NCBI RefSeq assembly: GCF_017875315.1
Contig: NZ_JAGGMM010000003.1
Span: forward strand, 1 to 64,000
From: Methanomicrobium sp. W14
GTDB lineage: Archaea; Halobacteriota; Methanomicrobia; Methanomicrobiales; Methanomicrobiaceae
Reading direction: 5' to 3'
DNA: 64,000 bases
Numbering within the stretch: position 1 is the stretch's first letter; the number at the start of each line of letters is the position of its first letter. Position numbers and translations under genes: made by a program. The notes under the pieces are model-generated. The model was given only the letters and a program-made list of their open reading frames with translations. It was not told the DNA's origin and ran no database searches. This document shows, piece after piece, positions 8,463-17,313 of this stretch.

Positions 8463-8876
8463 TTATATTGTGCATACAGAATAACCATATCCTCCGTCAG
8501 AAGCCGTAAATGATGTTCTGATAGAGTGTTTTTGCCTAGGGTGGTCAAAGTACTCATAAGTCCTATAACCGTTACTTGCCACCCAGCTGTTGTAAACTTT
8601 TTTTGACCATGGTCCAAAAGGCATATGAAGGTGCCCTTTAACTTCAAGAGTTATATCAATTTCATTTACATCATTTCCATTGATATGCTCTACTTTTCCA
8701 AGAGCCTGGAAACAGTCATTGGAACTACTGCTGATCCAGTCTCCTTCTGATGTTACGTCATATGCCCCCCAATGTGTTGTATGAGTATGTGCACTCACTG
8801 GCGATGCAAATACCGCTGCTGCCGCAAGCAGTACCAGGCACGTTAGTGCCACTTTTCCAAAACCTGGGTTTTTCAT
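8463..8876 (-). CDS. Small secreted protein (module II)
   Basis: A 137-residue protein with a clear signal peptide (basic start, an alanine-rich hydrophobic core, cleavage near SPVSA-HT) and a mature part of about 108 residues. The mature part is rich in aromatic residues, histidine and alternating strand patterns, with two cysteines (NDCFQ and SVCTI). I do not recognise the family. It heads module II as 15355-15738 heads module III, though the two mature sequences show no clear similarity. A secreted antimicrobial-like or surface protein tied to the ABC system is inference. Box E lies about 250 bases upstream and a hairpin terminator follows. Confidence 0.7.
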   Translation of the reverse strand: MKNPGFGKVALTCLVLLAAAAVFASPVSAHTHTTHWGAYDVTSEGDWISSSSNDCFQALGKVEHINGNDVNEIDITLEVKGHLHMPFGPWSKKVYNSWVASNGYRTYEYFDHPRQKHSIRTSFTASDGGYGYSVCTI

Positions 8877-9104
8877 TTTTTACCCCCTGTCAAATTTTTA
8901 TACTTTTCTTTTTTTGTGAAGAGAACACGGGAATTCATATTATACCTGAGATAAATGGCAGGCAACCGGAAATTTTTCAAATCAATGCACCTGAAAGATT
9001 TTTCAGGTCAGAATATCTGAATAATTTTTCCGGGTTTTTACCAGGACCATTTATATCTGACGGCAAATCATTCGGGGTTATCCTCAAACTAGCAATATAA
9101 TTTG

Positions 9105-9154
9105 GATATATATATTATTTCTAAGACAAAATGCGAATTAATTCGCACTTTGTC
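9105..9154. promoter_or_regulatory. Operator-like box E: 30-bp palindrome plus TATA
   Basis: At 9125-9154 the arms GACAAAATGCGAATT and AATTCGCACTTTGTC form an inverted repeat with one mismatch in 15 bp. It is the only full palindrome among the five boxes; the others keep one half. A TATA-like run lies at 9105-9117 on the minus-strand side and another (GATATATA, 9173-9180) on the plus-strand side. I see no other gene in 8877-9378, so this stretch is mainly the control region of the small secreted gene, possibly with a divergent transcript. Confidence 0.65.
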
Positions 9155-9378
9155 CCATAAACGATATATACCGGAAAAAACGCCTGAAAATCTTTTAAAA
9201 ATATTTACTCAAAAAAATGATATTCCCAGGAGATTTAAGGAATTCATGCATTATTTCCCTGAATTTTATATGCTCAAAAAATAGGGTGGAGAAAATTTTG
9301 CAATGCGCAGTTTCTTTGACCTTTGACTGTTTATTCAGTTACTCTATTTTGTGGTTTTTTTATTAAGTAATTGTTTTT

Positions 9379-10221
9379 TCAGTAATTTAGTTTTTTATCA
9401 TTGTCCAAAGAGCTGAAAGACTCTGAATAAAAAAACTGTTTTATCCTTTCATGGTATTCATCGTCAATATCGTACATAACAAACCATCCACTGGTGTGCG
9501 GCCTGACTATCCCGCAGTCCTTAAGGCAGTTGAGATGCCTGCTGACAGTAGATTCCGAATACCCCAAATCTTCGGCAATTCCTTTGTTGTTGATGCCAGG
9601 GTTTCTATAGATTACCTCGAGAATACTTCTGAGGATACCGTTTTTTAGTATCAGAATTAGATTTTTTTCATCTTTTGAATAACTGGAATTGCTGGCGAAA
9701 TAATGAAGTCTGCCGTTTGCACTAAGAGTATTTATAAGTCCCTCGGACTCAAGCACTTTTAAGTGATACTCCACAGTGCCTTTGTTCAGCCCCGATACAC
9801 GGTATATTTCGCTGAAATATATGCCCGGGTTTTCCTTTATATAATTGTAGACATCCGTTCTCTTATCATTGTCAGGAATATTTTTCCAGCCGGTATTTTT
9901 CACCCTTAAACACGGAAAAACGACAAATGGAAAGAAAAATCCTGAAGACAAAGCCGGGTTACAAAGCAGATCAGATCCCAAAAAAAATGAACCATGAATA
10001 CAGTTGCAACACCTGGCACATTCCGGAATTATTCCTGAAACCGCTTCAGCCATATAAAAAAGATAAGATTCAAAGGCACTATTTGAAAGAAAATTTGATG
10101 ATTCAGGCAAATTCACGGCATGACAAAAACTGCCGGCGACAAAAGCTCCATACAAAACGCCGCCTGCGGCAAATACAATTATTGCCGGAATGCCTCTTTT
10201 AAATTCGGTAAACATAATCAT
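9379..10221 (-). CDS. Membrane-anchored two-winged-helix regulator
   Basis: A 280-residue predicted transcription factor. The N-terminal third is hydrophobic (a span in GIPAIIVFAAGGVLYGAFVA and another before LRVKNTGW) with a cysteine-rich patch ECARCCNC. Two winged-helix units follow: the first near residues 120-175 (NPGIYFSEIYRVSGLNKGTV), the second near 200-260 (NPGINNKGIAEDLGYSEST). This is the arrangement of archaeal membrane-bound ArsR/MarR-like regulators, and 17314-18180 shares it. It sits between modules II and III, so it is a candidate ligand for the five operator boxes; that is inference. The low-complexity N-terminus could hide a frame error. Confidence 0.75.
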   Translation of the reverse strand: MIMFTEFKRGIPAIIVFAAGGVLYGAFVAGSFCHAVNLPESSNFLSNSAFESYLFYMAEAVSGIIPECARCCNCIHGSFFLGSDLLCNPALSSGFFFPFVVFPCLRVKNTGWKNIPDNDKRTDVYNYIKENPGIYFSEIYRVSGLNKGTVEYHLKVLESEGLINTLSANGRLHYFASNSSYSKDEKNLILILKNGILRSILEVIYRNPGINNKGIAEDLGYSESTVSRHLNCLKDCGIVRPHTSGWFVMYDIDDEYHERIKQFFYSESFSSLDNDKKLNY

Positions 10222-10564
10222 ACCTCAGTTGCAGTTTTTCAATTGCACAAGGGGGCGACTATCTGCCCCCGCATTGCCTGTTTAGGCGTGACCTTGCCAG
10301 ACAGCAGATACATTCAAGCTGACAATATCCACCGGGCATCATTTGCCCGTGTCCATCCTGCCGGAAGCTTTTATGGAAAAGATCAATATTCTGATTATGA
10401 GCTCACGGCAGAACGACATGGAAATCAGGAATACCGGAGCAGCCTTTCATAAGCGGGCTGTTTTGACAGTATTTCCATAACCTGCGGTATTGATTTGATG
10501 CTGATATCTGCATGATGAAATCTTTTTTATCATTAATCACGCAACGGAAGGTTATCTTGTGTTT

Positions 10565-10988
10565 CTGGTGATCATGCAATTTTAAAAGGGGCGTTTAAAT
10601 CCGGATGATTTCACGCAGACTGCATAAACTTTCATTTCAGACTCTCTTCAAAAGTCTTAAAGATTCGCAGTTCTTTTAAGCCCCCCCTTTTATGGTGTCT
10701 TTCGATGGAAAGGGTATCTCCATTGAAGACAGAAGGAAAGGATGAAATTGCAATCTGAATACTTTGGCTTTTTATGGAATTTCGTTCTTTTCTTCAGGCA
10801 ACAGGACAAAAAATGTCAGGTCTGCGGCCATTATTTTTCTCTCCCGTTGTCCCCGGATATACCTTTAGAGTATTCATTTAAACCTTTTTTTGCACAACTC
10901 TCTACACGTTTTTTTGTATTGAGAAAGACATTTAACTATATCGAAAGAAGATAAAGATAAAAAATACTTCAGGACTCCAAAAACACTC
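10565..10988. repeat. Intergenic repeat copy 1, possible structured RNA
   Basis: About 424 bases are repeated at 16027-16442, mostly well conserved with several small indels. A long-range stem can form between AAAAGGGG (10584-10591) and CCCCTTTT (10684-10691), enclosing about 90 bases. A matching stem exists in copy 2 although the loop differs. Short open frames on the plus strand (from 10742 here, from 16158 there) shift phase between copies, so this is probably not coding. The end carries a partial match to the 26-bp element (10893-10910). I see nothing else in 10222-10564 or 10989-11233. Confidence 0.6.
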
Positions 10989-11233
10989 TGCTATGGTGAG
11001 ATCATATGAAATCGCAGTAAAGACGGCAAAAAACTGGCAGAGACCACAGGAAGAGAATCCAAAATATATTCAAAACTGTTATTTCTAAAATTAATTGCAT
11101 TATTGATTTAAAAGGCTTATAGCGTGAACAATTAAAATATTTATAAAGAAATATGATATATATAATTATTATTACTTTTTAATATTTTATCAAAGTGATT
11201 AGCTTGACAAAACAAAAAAAAGATTTATATATA

Positions 11234-12271
11234 TTATCTCAAATCCATTCTCATAAACTTCACATAGGCTATCCCAAAGAAAACAACCGGATACACAAAA
11301 AGAAAAATTATATTCCCCCAGACCTTTTCAAGAACATCACTCAAACCTATTCCCATAGATGAGTAATCCAACATACCATACTGATCATGGGCTCCGGCAG
11401 TATTCATATTCCAGAACAAAGTGGTTTTAGTCACCCCAGAACCTATATACTGGTAATTAGTACTCATCGAAAGCTGTAAAACAATCCCCTTCATAGCAGT
11501 TTCAGCAGAATAATAATTATTTACTTCCTGCAGGAGCTCCTCGTTGTCATAATAATTCGCAGTATAAATGCTGTCCGGTTCAGGTCCAAGAATTGTACTT
11601 ATTACTGACGGGCCCAGTGCAGGCGCCATATATGAAAATGCCAAGAACAAAACCAATGAATATACAAGTGCTGTTTTGCCTTTTTTTGAGAATACCGACG
11701 CCATCAAAGACATAGAGTAAACTCCTGCAAGGTAAAAGAGTGTAAATATAAATAATACAATTAATGAACCCGATTCAGAAAATGAAGGAACAATTCCCAT
11801 TACCAGAAGAATTGAAAACGTGAGAATAAAAACAACCGCCGTTGCAACTCCTATGGACAGGATGCCTCCAAGCGCTTTTCCGTTAATCAGTTCATCCCTG
11901 TAGAGAGGATGCGAAAGGACTGACTTTATAGACCCTGTTTCCCTCTCTCTTGTAATGGCATCAAAACCCATTGCTATTGCAATCAAAGGACCGAAAATAT
12001 AGGATGTCAGAGCATTAGCAATACCAAAAAACAGGTTTATTGCCGAAGGTTTGTATGCTGCTTCGCCATAGTGGATTGCTCCGCTTTCATCCATAACCGT
12101 GCTTCCGGAACTTGAATAAGCTTTAAGTTCATCATAATAGCCCACTGATTCACTAATTACGCATGTCCCGGTGATTATCAAAAGCATTACGAGAAGGGCA
12201 AAAAATCTTCTGCCTGTAATAATATCTGCAAATTCTTTTTTCCCGACGATTAAAACCCTTTCTATTGACAT
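11234..12271 (-). CDS. ABC-2 type permease (module III, second)
   Basis: A membrane subunit of about 345 residues. It has the N-terminal helix VLIVGKKEFADIITGRR, a first span, a long external loop, the coupling segment ITRERETGSIKSVLS with PLYRDELINGKALGG, four or five spans, a second loop rich in Tyr and Asn, and the shared ending FFGIAYVKFMRMDLR. The ATG at 12271 lies at the right distance from a perfect GGAGGTGA; the GTG at 12280 is part of that site and is not the start. It is the last gene of the module III operon. Confidence 0.88.
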   Translation of the reverse strand: MSIERVLIVGKKEFADIITGRRFFALLVMLLIITGTCVISESVGYYDELKAYSSSGSTVMDESGAIHYGEAAYKPSAINLFFGIANALTSYIFGPLIAIAMGFDAITRERETGSIKSVLSHPLYRDELINGKALGGILSIGVATAVVFILTFSILLVMGIVPSFSESGSLIVLFIFTLFYLAGVYSMSLMASVFSKKGKTALVYSLVLFLAFSYMAPALGPSVISTILGPEPDSIYTANYYDNEELLQEVNNYYSAETAMKGIVLQLSMSTNYQYIGSGVTKTTLFWNMNTAGAHDQYGMLDYSSMGIGLSDVLEKVWGNIIFLFVYPVVFFGIAYVKFMRMDLR

Positions 12272-12289
12272 ATTTTTCACCTCCCTTTG

Positions 12290-13288
12290 TTACCTCAAAT
12301 CCGTTCTCATAAATTTAACATAGGCTATTCCAAAAAACACAAACGGATATACTAACAGAAAAATTATGTTTGCCAGGGAGCTGCTTAAAGAATTCATTAT
12401 CGGAATATCTCCTGTTACTCTACTGGAATCTTCTTCGTAGCTATTTGAAATATAATCCTGGGGCTCTGTCAGTTGATAGCAAATATTAGAATAATCCAGA
12501 CTAATAGAGAACAAACTAAGAACATCATGTATAAACAGACTGTTTTTCTCATAATCACGAATCTGGTTGTCATGCCATTCAATCTCCTCATATGACATTG
12601 AGGATTCGTCCTCAGAATACAAAGTTGCAGGTTCTTCTCCCAAAACAACATAACTGACAACATTTGTACCCGCATAAGGAAGAAGAAAAGCAAGTACGAA
12701 AAGTATCAGCATCGAGATTATCAGTGCTGAACTGCTGTTTTTGGCAATGACTGAAGCCATAAGAGCAAGGGAAAAATTTCCAATGAGGTAAAAAAGAGTA
12801 AAGAGCACCATAACAACGATACGTTCAGTTCCGTTAAAGTCAGGAACAATTCCATCCATCAGAAGAATAGCATACGCCAAAAAAAATACCGCCACGGTTG
12901 CGATGAAAAGTGCAAGAATTCCTCCAAGTGCTTTTCCGTTTATTATCTCGTCACGGTAGACAGGATGGGATAAAAGGGATTTTAAGGACTTTCCCTCCCT
13001 TTCACCTGAAATCAGATCAAATCCAAGTGCTATTCCAATAATTGCTCCGAATCCGTAATAACCTATAGTATCTACAATTTTGACAAATACATTGACCGGA
13101 GATGGCTGATCTCCAAAAAAATATCCAGATTTGTATTGATCAAGGTTCTCGTTATAACTTGTAATACCATGAATTGTCCCTACCCCAACTACCAGACCAA
13201 GCATCAAAAGCAGAATTAAAAATTTTTTGCCTGTGATATGATCAAAAAATTCCTTTTTCCCCACTACAAAGAGCCTGTTCAACTGCAT
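12290..13288 (-). CDS. ABC-2 type permease (module III, first)
   Basis: The 332-residue partner of the downstream permease. It has LFVVGKKEFFDHITGKK, a first span, an external loop, the coupling segment ISGEREGKSLKSLLS with PVYRDEIINGKALGG, further spans and the ending FFGIAYVKFMRTDLR. It begins one base after the ATPase stop, so translation is coupled. Compared with the module II permeases the cytoplasmic and coupling parts are conserved while the external loops differ, as expected if each module handles a different ligand. Confidence 0.88.
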   Translation of the reverse strand: MQLNRLFVVGKKEFFDHITGKKFLILLLMLGLVVGVGTIHGITSYNENLDQYKSGYFFGDQPSPVNVFVKIVDTIGYYGFGAIIGIALGFDLISGEREGKSLKSLLSHPVYRDEIINGKALGGILALFIATVAVFFLAYAILLMDGIVPDFNGTERIVVMVLFTLFYLIGNFSLALMASVIAKNSSSALIISMLILFVLAFLLPYAGTNVVSYVVLGEEPATLYSEDESSMSYEEIEWHDNQIRDYEKNSLFIHDVLSLFSISLDYSNICYQLTEPQDYISNSYEEDSSRVTGDIPIMNSLSSSLANIIFLLVYPFVFFGIAYVKFMRTDLR

Positions 13289-13289
13289 G

Positions 13290-14198
13290 TTATTCCCTCT
13301 TGTAGACTTTCAGGAACAGCTCTTCAAGTTCAGGTTTTTGAAGATACATTTCAAGAATTTCAGGGCACGAATCCTTTAGCTGGGAAGATATTTCCCGCCG
13401 GATATCTTTATTTACAGTAATTTCGGCCCGGTTTTCCGTTATTTTCATATCGATAATATCAGGATGCTTAATCTCAGGAATTTTTCCTTCCGTTTCTATG
13501 ATTATTTTCATTGTCGAGTTGCTTAAGGATATAAGCTGATTTTCTACATCCAAAACAGTCCCCCGTGCAACGAGTTTTCCCTGGGACAGAATACCTACGG
13601 TTTTGCAGAGCTGCCTTATCTCAGAGAGAATATGGGAGCAGATAAAGATGGTCTTTCCTTCTTCAGACAGGTGTCTTATTATATTCCTGAACTGCGCCAC
13701 TCCTTCAGGATCGAGATTTGCAGTCGGTTCATCGAGAATTACAACCTTTGGATCGTTTAAAAGAGCCTGCGCAAGACCAAGGCGCTGGTTCATTCCGCGG
13801 GAATAGCCCCCGACTGTCTGGGTTACTCCGTTAAGCCTTACAAGGTCCAGAAGATATTCGATACGGTCCTTTCTTTCTTCACTGCTCATGCCGTAAAACT
13901 GCCCGAAATAATCGAGGTTCTGCCCGGCGGTAAGGTTGCCGTAAAATCCGACGTCTTCCGGAAGGTAGCCGATTAACTCTTTTGCTTTCAGTGGATTTCT
14001 TGCAACATCCACCCCGTCGACAGTGCATACTCCTGATGTAGGCTCAATCATTCCGGTGAGCATCAGAATGGTTGTACTTTTGCCCGCACCGTTCGGGCCT
14101 AAAAATCCGAATATTTCTCCTTCGTCAACTTTAAGGTTTAAATTGTCTACTGCCTTTACACCGTTGTACTCTTTAGTCAGGTCTACTGTTTCTATCAT
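13290..14198 (-). CDS. ABC transporter ATP-binding protein (module III)
   Basis: A complete ABC-2 ATPase of 302 residues: Walker A GPNGAGKST at about 34-42, signature YSRGMNQRLGLAQAL, Walker B VVILDEPTANLDPEG, switch histidine in ICSHILSEI, and the C-terminal domain ending LFLKVYKRE. Its N-terminal half is nearly identical in DNA to 1-447. It lies between the lipoprotein (14239) and the permeases, with short gaps, so the operon is lipoprotein-ATPase-permease-permease. Confidence 0.94.
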   Translation of the reverse strand: MIETVDLTKEYNGVKAVDNLNLKVDEGEIFGFLGPNGAGKSTTILMLTGMIEPTSGVCTVDGVDVARNPLKAKELIGYLPEDVGFYGNLTAGQNLDYFGQFYGMSSEERKDRIEYLLDLVRLNGVTQTVGGYSRGMNQRLGLAQALLNDPKVVILDEPTANLDPEGVAQFRNIIRHLSEEGKTIFICSHILSEIRQLCKTVGILSQGKLVARGTVLDVENQLISLSNSTMKIIIETEGKIPEIKHPDIIDMKITENRAEITVNKDIRREISSQLKDSCPEILEMYLQKPELEELFLKVYKRE

Positions 14199-14238
14199 GA
14201 TTTATCCACATTTAACAATATTAACGAAAAATACTTGA

Positions 14239-15315
14239 TTACAAGCTGATTCCATACTTTTCCCCATCAAAGATCTTGATATCTTTATAGAACAGGTTGT
14301 ATATCTCACCTGAATGAGCACTTATTTCATCTACATTCCAACTGTTCTCAGATTTATATCCGGGATTAGAATTTACTTTTAAATAAAATACCCATACAAG
14401 ATCTATTGGCTTTCCTTTTTCATACTTCAAAGGAAGTTCGTCATCATACCACAAAGGCTCAATTTCATTTGAACCTCCATGAAAAGGCTTATATTCATAA
14501 CTTTTAATTTGAGCAGGATATTTTTCATTAATGGTTGACTCAGAAAGTTCCTTAGCATACGCAAGTGAATAGTCAGGATTTGAAGATGAAAACTCATAAT
14601 TAGCCAAATCAGGCCAATATTCATAAAAAATTACAACATTACCTGTGATAGAATCTACTTCCATTTGTATAGAGCTTTCAAAACATCTAACACCCCTGAT
14701 AACTCTTGTGTACGTTAAGCCAATTCCGCAGGCAGTATCATTTCTTTGGGCATCAGTATAATATTCATAAACCGAGCTGTTAAGGTAACCTTCAAGGTAA
14801 TTTTCAGAACTGTTAGAAACCAGAACTTTCAGGAAATCTGATGCAATTTCCTTTGCACCATCAAATGAGACATTTTTTTCAGCTTTTTTGTATTTTATAG
14901 CCGACACAATACCACAGTATGTAATATCGTAAGTCTCGGGATCAAATTCAATATCATATCTGCTGCCATCAACTGACATTACGTTATCATAACAAAGATA
15001 AATCTTACCAGGAACGATATCACTGGAAACATACTCAGGATTCTGAATTGTTTCAGAAATTATTTGTGGGAATAATGTTTTTATAAGTTCCATTGTTTTG
15101 TCTGGCAAAGTGAAATTTTGTGATAAATTCATATATTCAGCATGAGAGCCTTCGGGAGAATCATTTACCCGCTCCTGAGACACAAAAGTTTCATTACAGT
15201 TAACAGAATCATCAACACTAATATTATTCCCATTACCTGAAGAATTTACGCAACCAGAACATAAGATTAATTCAAGAATTGTAAATAAAAGAATCATAAT
15301 AAGTCTTATTTTCAT
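14239..15315 (-). CDS. PepSY-like lipoprotein (module III)
   Basis: An exported lipoprotein of about 358 residues with a leader ending in the lipobox LILCSGC. It is paralogous to 487-1590. The segment just after the lipobox (from VDDSVNCNETFVSQER on) is almost identical between the two, whereas the middle and C-terminal parts differ more, a mosaic pattern typical of gene conversion. The body shows the PepSY-like helix SFDGAKEIASDFLK and the closing ISAHSGEIYNLFYKD. I prefer the ATG at 15315, behind GAGGATAA; an upstream in-frame ATG lies at 15330. The function is unknown. Confidence 0.8.
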   Translation of the reverse strand: MKIRLIMILLFTILELILCSGCVNSSGNGNNISVDDSVNCNETFVSQERVNDSPEGSHAEYMNLSQNFTLPDKTMELIKTLFPQIISETIQNPEYVSSDIVPGKIYLCYDNVMSVDGSRYDIEFDPETYDITYCGIVSAIKYKKAEKNVSFDGAKEIASDFLKVLVSNSSENYLEGYLNSSVYEYYTDAQRNDTACGIGLTYTRVIRGVRCFESSIQMEVDSITGNVVIFYEYWPDLANYEFSSSNPDYSLAYAKELSESTINEKYPAQIKSYEYKPFHGGSNEIEPLWYDDELPLKYEKGKPIDLVWVFYLKVNSNPGYKSENSWNVDEISAHSGEIYNLFYKDIKIFDGEKYGISL

Positions 15316-15354
15316 TTTAGTTATCCTCATGACATTCTAAAAAAAGGATAAGTT

Positions 15355-15738
15355 TTAACGTACTCTAAGTACGTAAACAGCACTATCAGATTCTTTAGGA
15401 CCTGTCGCCGTGGTTTCGATCACATTTCTGTAAGTGCCTGAAGGATAGTTATAATATTTTCCACTTGCCTTAGCATAATGGGCAGGAATTGGTGAAGAGG
15501 GGTTATAACCTGTAACTTCATTAACAAATGAACCGTCACGTGTTAACGTTAAAGTTACAGTTATACTCGAATGACCATTATTCGAATCACCCCTCCCATC
15601 ATAAGAAATATGATTCTTATATTGATCAATATGCCCAGATGCACTCAGATCTGCACTGGCAGGCCCAACGACCATGGCACCCGCAAGAAGCATTACTCCG
15701 AGAAAGATGCCAAGCTTTTTTGAATTGAATTTTTTCAT
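15355..15738 (-). CDS. Small secreted protein (module III)
   Basis: A 127-residue protein with a signal peptide (MKKFNSKKLGIFLGV start, cleavage near GPASA-DL) and a mature domain of about 98 residues rich in Ser, Thr, Tyr and Gly with alternating strand patterns (SSITVTLTLTRDGSF). It contains no cysteine. A GGAGAAG site lies upstream. It heads module III as 8463-8876 heads module II, but the family is not recognised. Its size, export and link to a lipoprotein-ABC operon recall secreted bacteriocin-like proteins with immunity transporters, which is a guess. A hairpin (15806-15812 with 15821-15827) lies in its upstream region. Confidence 0.68.
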   Translation of the reverse strand: MKKFNSKKLGIFLGVMLLAGAMVVGPASADLSASGHIDQYKNHISYDGRGDSNNGHSSITVTLTLTRDGSFVNEVTGYNPSSPIPAHYAKASGKYYNYPSGTYRNVIETTATGPKESDSAVYVLRVR

Positions 15739-16026
15739 ATTTTCTTCTCCTTTCTCAATTTTTTGGTTTTTTTGATTGTTCTTTGCTTTTTTAGATTCTA
15801 ATTTAAATCCGGCCTTTAATCCGGATTTTTAATTTTACTTTTTTGGTTTTATTCTTAAGATTCCGGTTTTCTAATCAGCAATCAATTTGCTTCTGCATTT
15901 ATCCATCGTATTTTCATCAATTTAATCCGTGAATTTCAGATGAAATCCTACATTCTCTGCTCTTTCAGTTTTTGTGTCTTGCTATGTAGAAAGCCGTTTG
16001 AATTTCTGCATATTCATATTCTGCAA

Positions 16027-16442
16027 CTGGTGAGCATGCATTTTAAAAGGGGCGGTTAAATCCGGATGATTTCACGCAGACTGCATAAACTTTAATTCCA
16101 AACTTAAGGTATTAAAGGTTCGCAGTTCTTTAAACCCCCCTTTCACGGGGTCTTTCAATGGAAAGGCTTTTCCACGGAAGGCAGAAGGAAAGGATGAAAT
16201 CACAATCTGTTTACTTTGGCTTTTTTATGGAATTTCGTTCTTCTCTTCAGGCAGCAGGACAAAAATATCAGGTCTGTGACCCTTTATTTTTCTCTCCCGT
16301 TGTCCCCGGATATAATCTTTTGAGTATTCATATAAACCTTTTTTTGCACAACTCTCTACACGTTTTTGAATTGAAAGAAACATTTAACTGTTGTTATAGA
16401 ATACACTGACAAAAAATATTTTTCAGGACCGTAAAAACACTC
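16027..16442. repeat. Intergenic repeat copy 2, possible structured RNA
   Basis: The second copy of 10565-10988. AAAAGGGG (16045-16052) can pair with CCCCTTT (16137-16143), matching the stem of copy 1 around a shorter loop. Each copy lies about 300-350 bases upstream of a minus-strand gene. Outside the repeat the 15739-16808 gap holds an inverted repeat TTTAACAA/TTGTTAAA (16459-16481), a TATA-like run near 16653-16668 and the 26-bp element at 16751; I see no gene there. Confidence 0.6.
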
Positions 16443-16750
16443 AATGCATCAAAATTTATTTAACAATATAACTTTGTTAAACCAGAAAAGAGACGGATTT
16501 TAACAGGGATATCAGTCTGCAAAAATATTCTGCAGCGTAAAGTATGCCTCATGCATAAAAGCAATAAAAGCAAAGATGCAGAAGTGCTATAAAAAAGCGC
16601 ACCGGGATATAATCAGCAATTCGCACATTTTAACAATAAATTGACTGTTTTTCAAAATATATTATTAACATACCTGATTAGAGACTAATGATCCTTTGCG
16701 GTTGCAGCGGGTCTAAAAAAGAAATTAAGTAGTTCTATTTAATCAAAAAA

Positions 16751-16786
16751 AACGTGTAGAGGATTGTGGCGTAAGAGGTTTCTATA
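16751..16786 (+). promoter_or_regulatory. 26-bp shared upstream element (copy 2)
   Basis: AACGTGTAGAGGATTGTG plus GCGTAAGA at 16751-16776 is identical to the minus-strand element at 1704-1729. It is followed by CTATAATC and then AATATATTAAG before the ATG at 16809. The placement fits an activator or repressor site next to the basal promoter of the secreted protein gene. Confidence 0.5.
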
Positions 16787-16808
16787 ATCAGACAATATAT
16801 TAAGTAAT

Positions 16809-17279
16809 ATGAATTATTATTCACGGATTATAGCAATTTCCATCCTGGCACTGCTTTTTCTGACATGCACAGCAAGTGCAGAGATAATCCAGGACAAGTC
16901 AGGGTACATCATAAGGACAGGTGACGACATTATCAAAAGTCCGGGCACAATGATTTCAATGGACAGCCTGGCATCTTCTTTGCACTCAATCAAAAACGGA
17001 CAAACCAACTATTACAATGACTATGTCAGCTCCGGTAAAAATGAAATAACATATGAGCTGGAGTGGAAAGATTCCGAAAATGATTTAGGACTTTTAATTC
17101 GGACACCGTACACAAGTCTTGGGTTCTATCATGATTCATCAGACGGCAGAATAGACGGGAAAATAGTTATACAGATTTACAAGAATTCCGGGCTTGAAAA
17201 GGGTTTGTGGAGTAGTAAAGTAAAAGGTTTTTCAGTATCAGGAACAGAACATTACAACTGGAAAGTTACAATCGAATAA
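16809..17279 (+). CDS. Secreted protein of unknown function
   Basis: A 156-residue protein with a signal peptide (MNYYSRIIAISILALLFL, cleavage near TASA-EI). The mature part starts EIIQDKSGYIIRTGDD and is probably mostly strand. The opening resembles the mature start of the next gene product (KIIQIRNGYIVTSAYNE), which may reflect a shared short domain or a sensor-ligand relationship. It reads in the opposite direction from module III and is followed after 34 bases by the membrane regulator, probably in the same transcript. Confidence 0.7.
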   Translation: MNYYSRIIAISILALLFLTCTASAEIIQDKSGYIIRTGDDIIKSPGTMISMDSLASSLHSIKNGQTNYYNDYVSSGKNEITYELEWKDSENDLGLLIRTPYTSLGFYHDSSDGRIDGKIVIQIYKNSGLEKGLWSSKVKGFSVSGTEHYNWKVTIE

Positions 17280-17313
17280 AAGTTTTATTATTTTAAATTT
17301 AATTATTTCTTAT

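Noticed and set aside
10742-10954. 70-residue plus-strand coding region in the repeat
   Set aside because: The copy at 16158 is in a different phase after a T-run length change, so the frame is not conserved.
15355-15738. Lactococcin 972-like bacteriocin
   Set aside because: The size and signal peptide fit, but no clear sequence motif of the family is present.
16619-16636. Sixth copy of the operator box (TTCGCACATTTTAAC)
   Set aside because: It matches only one half, with mismatches and wrong spacing to the TATA-like run.
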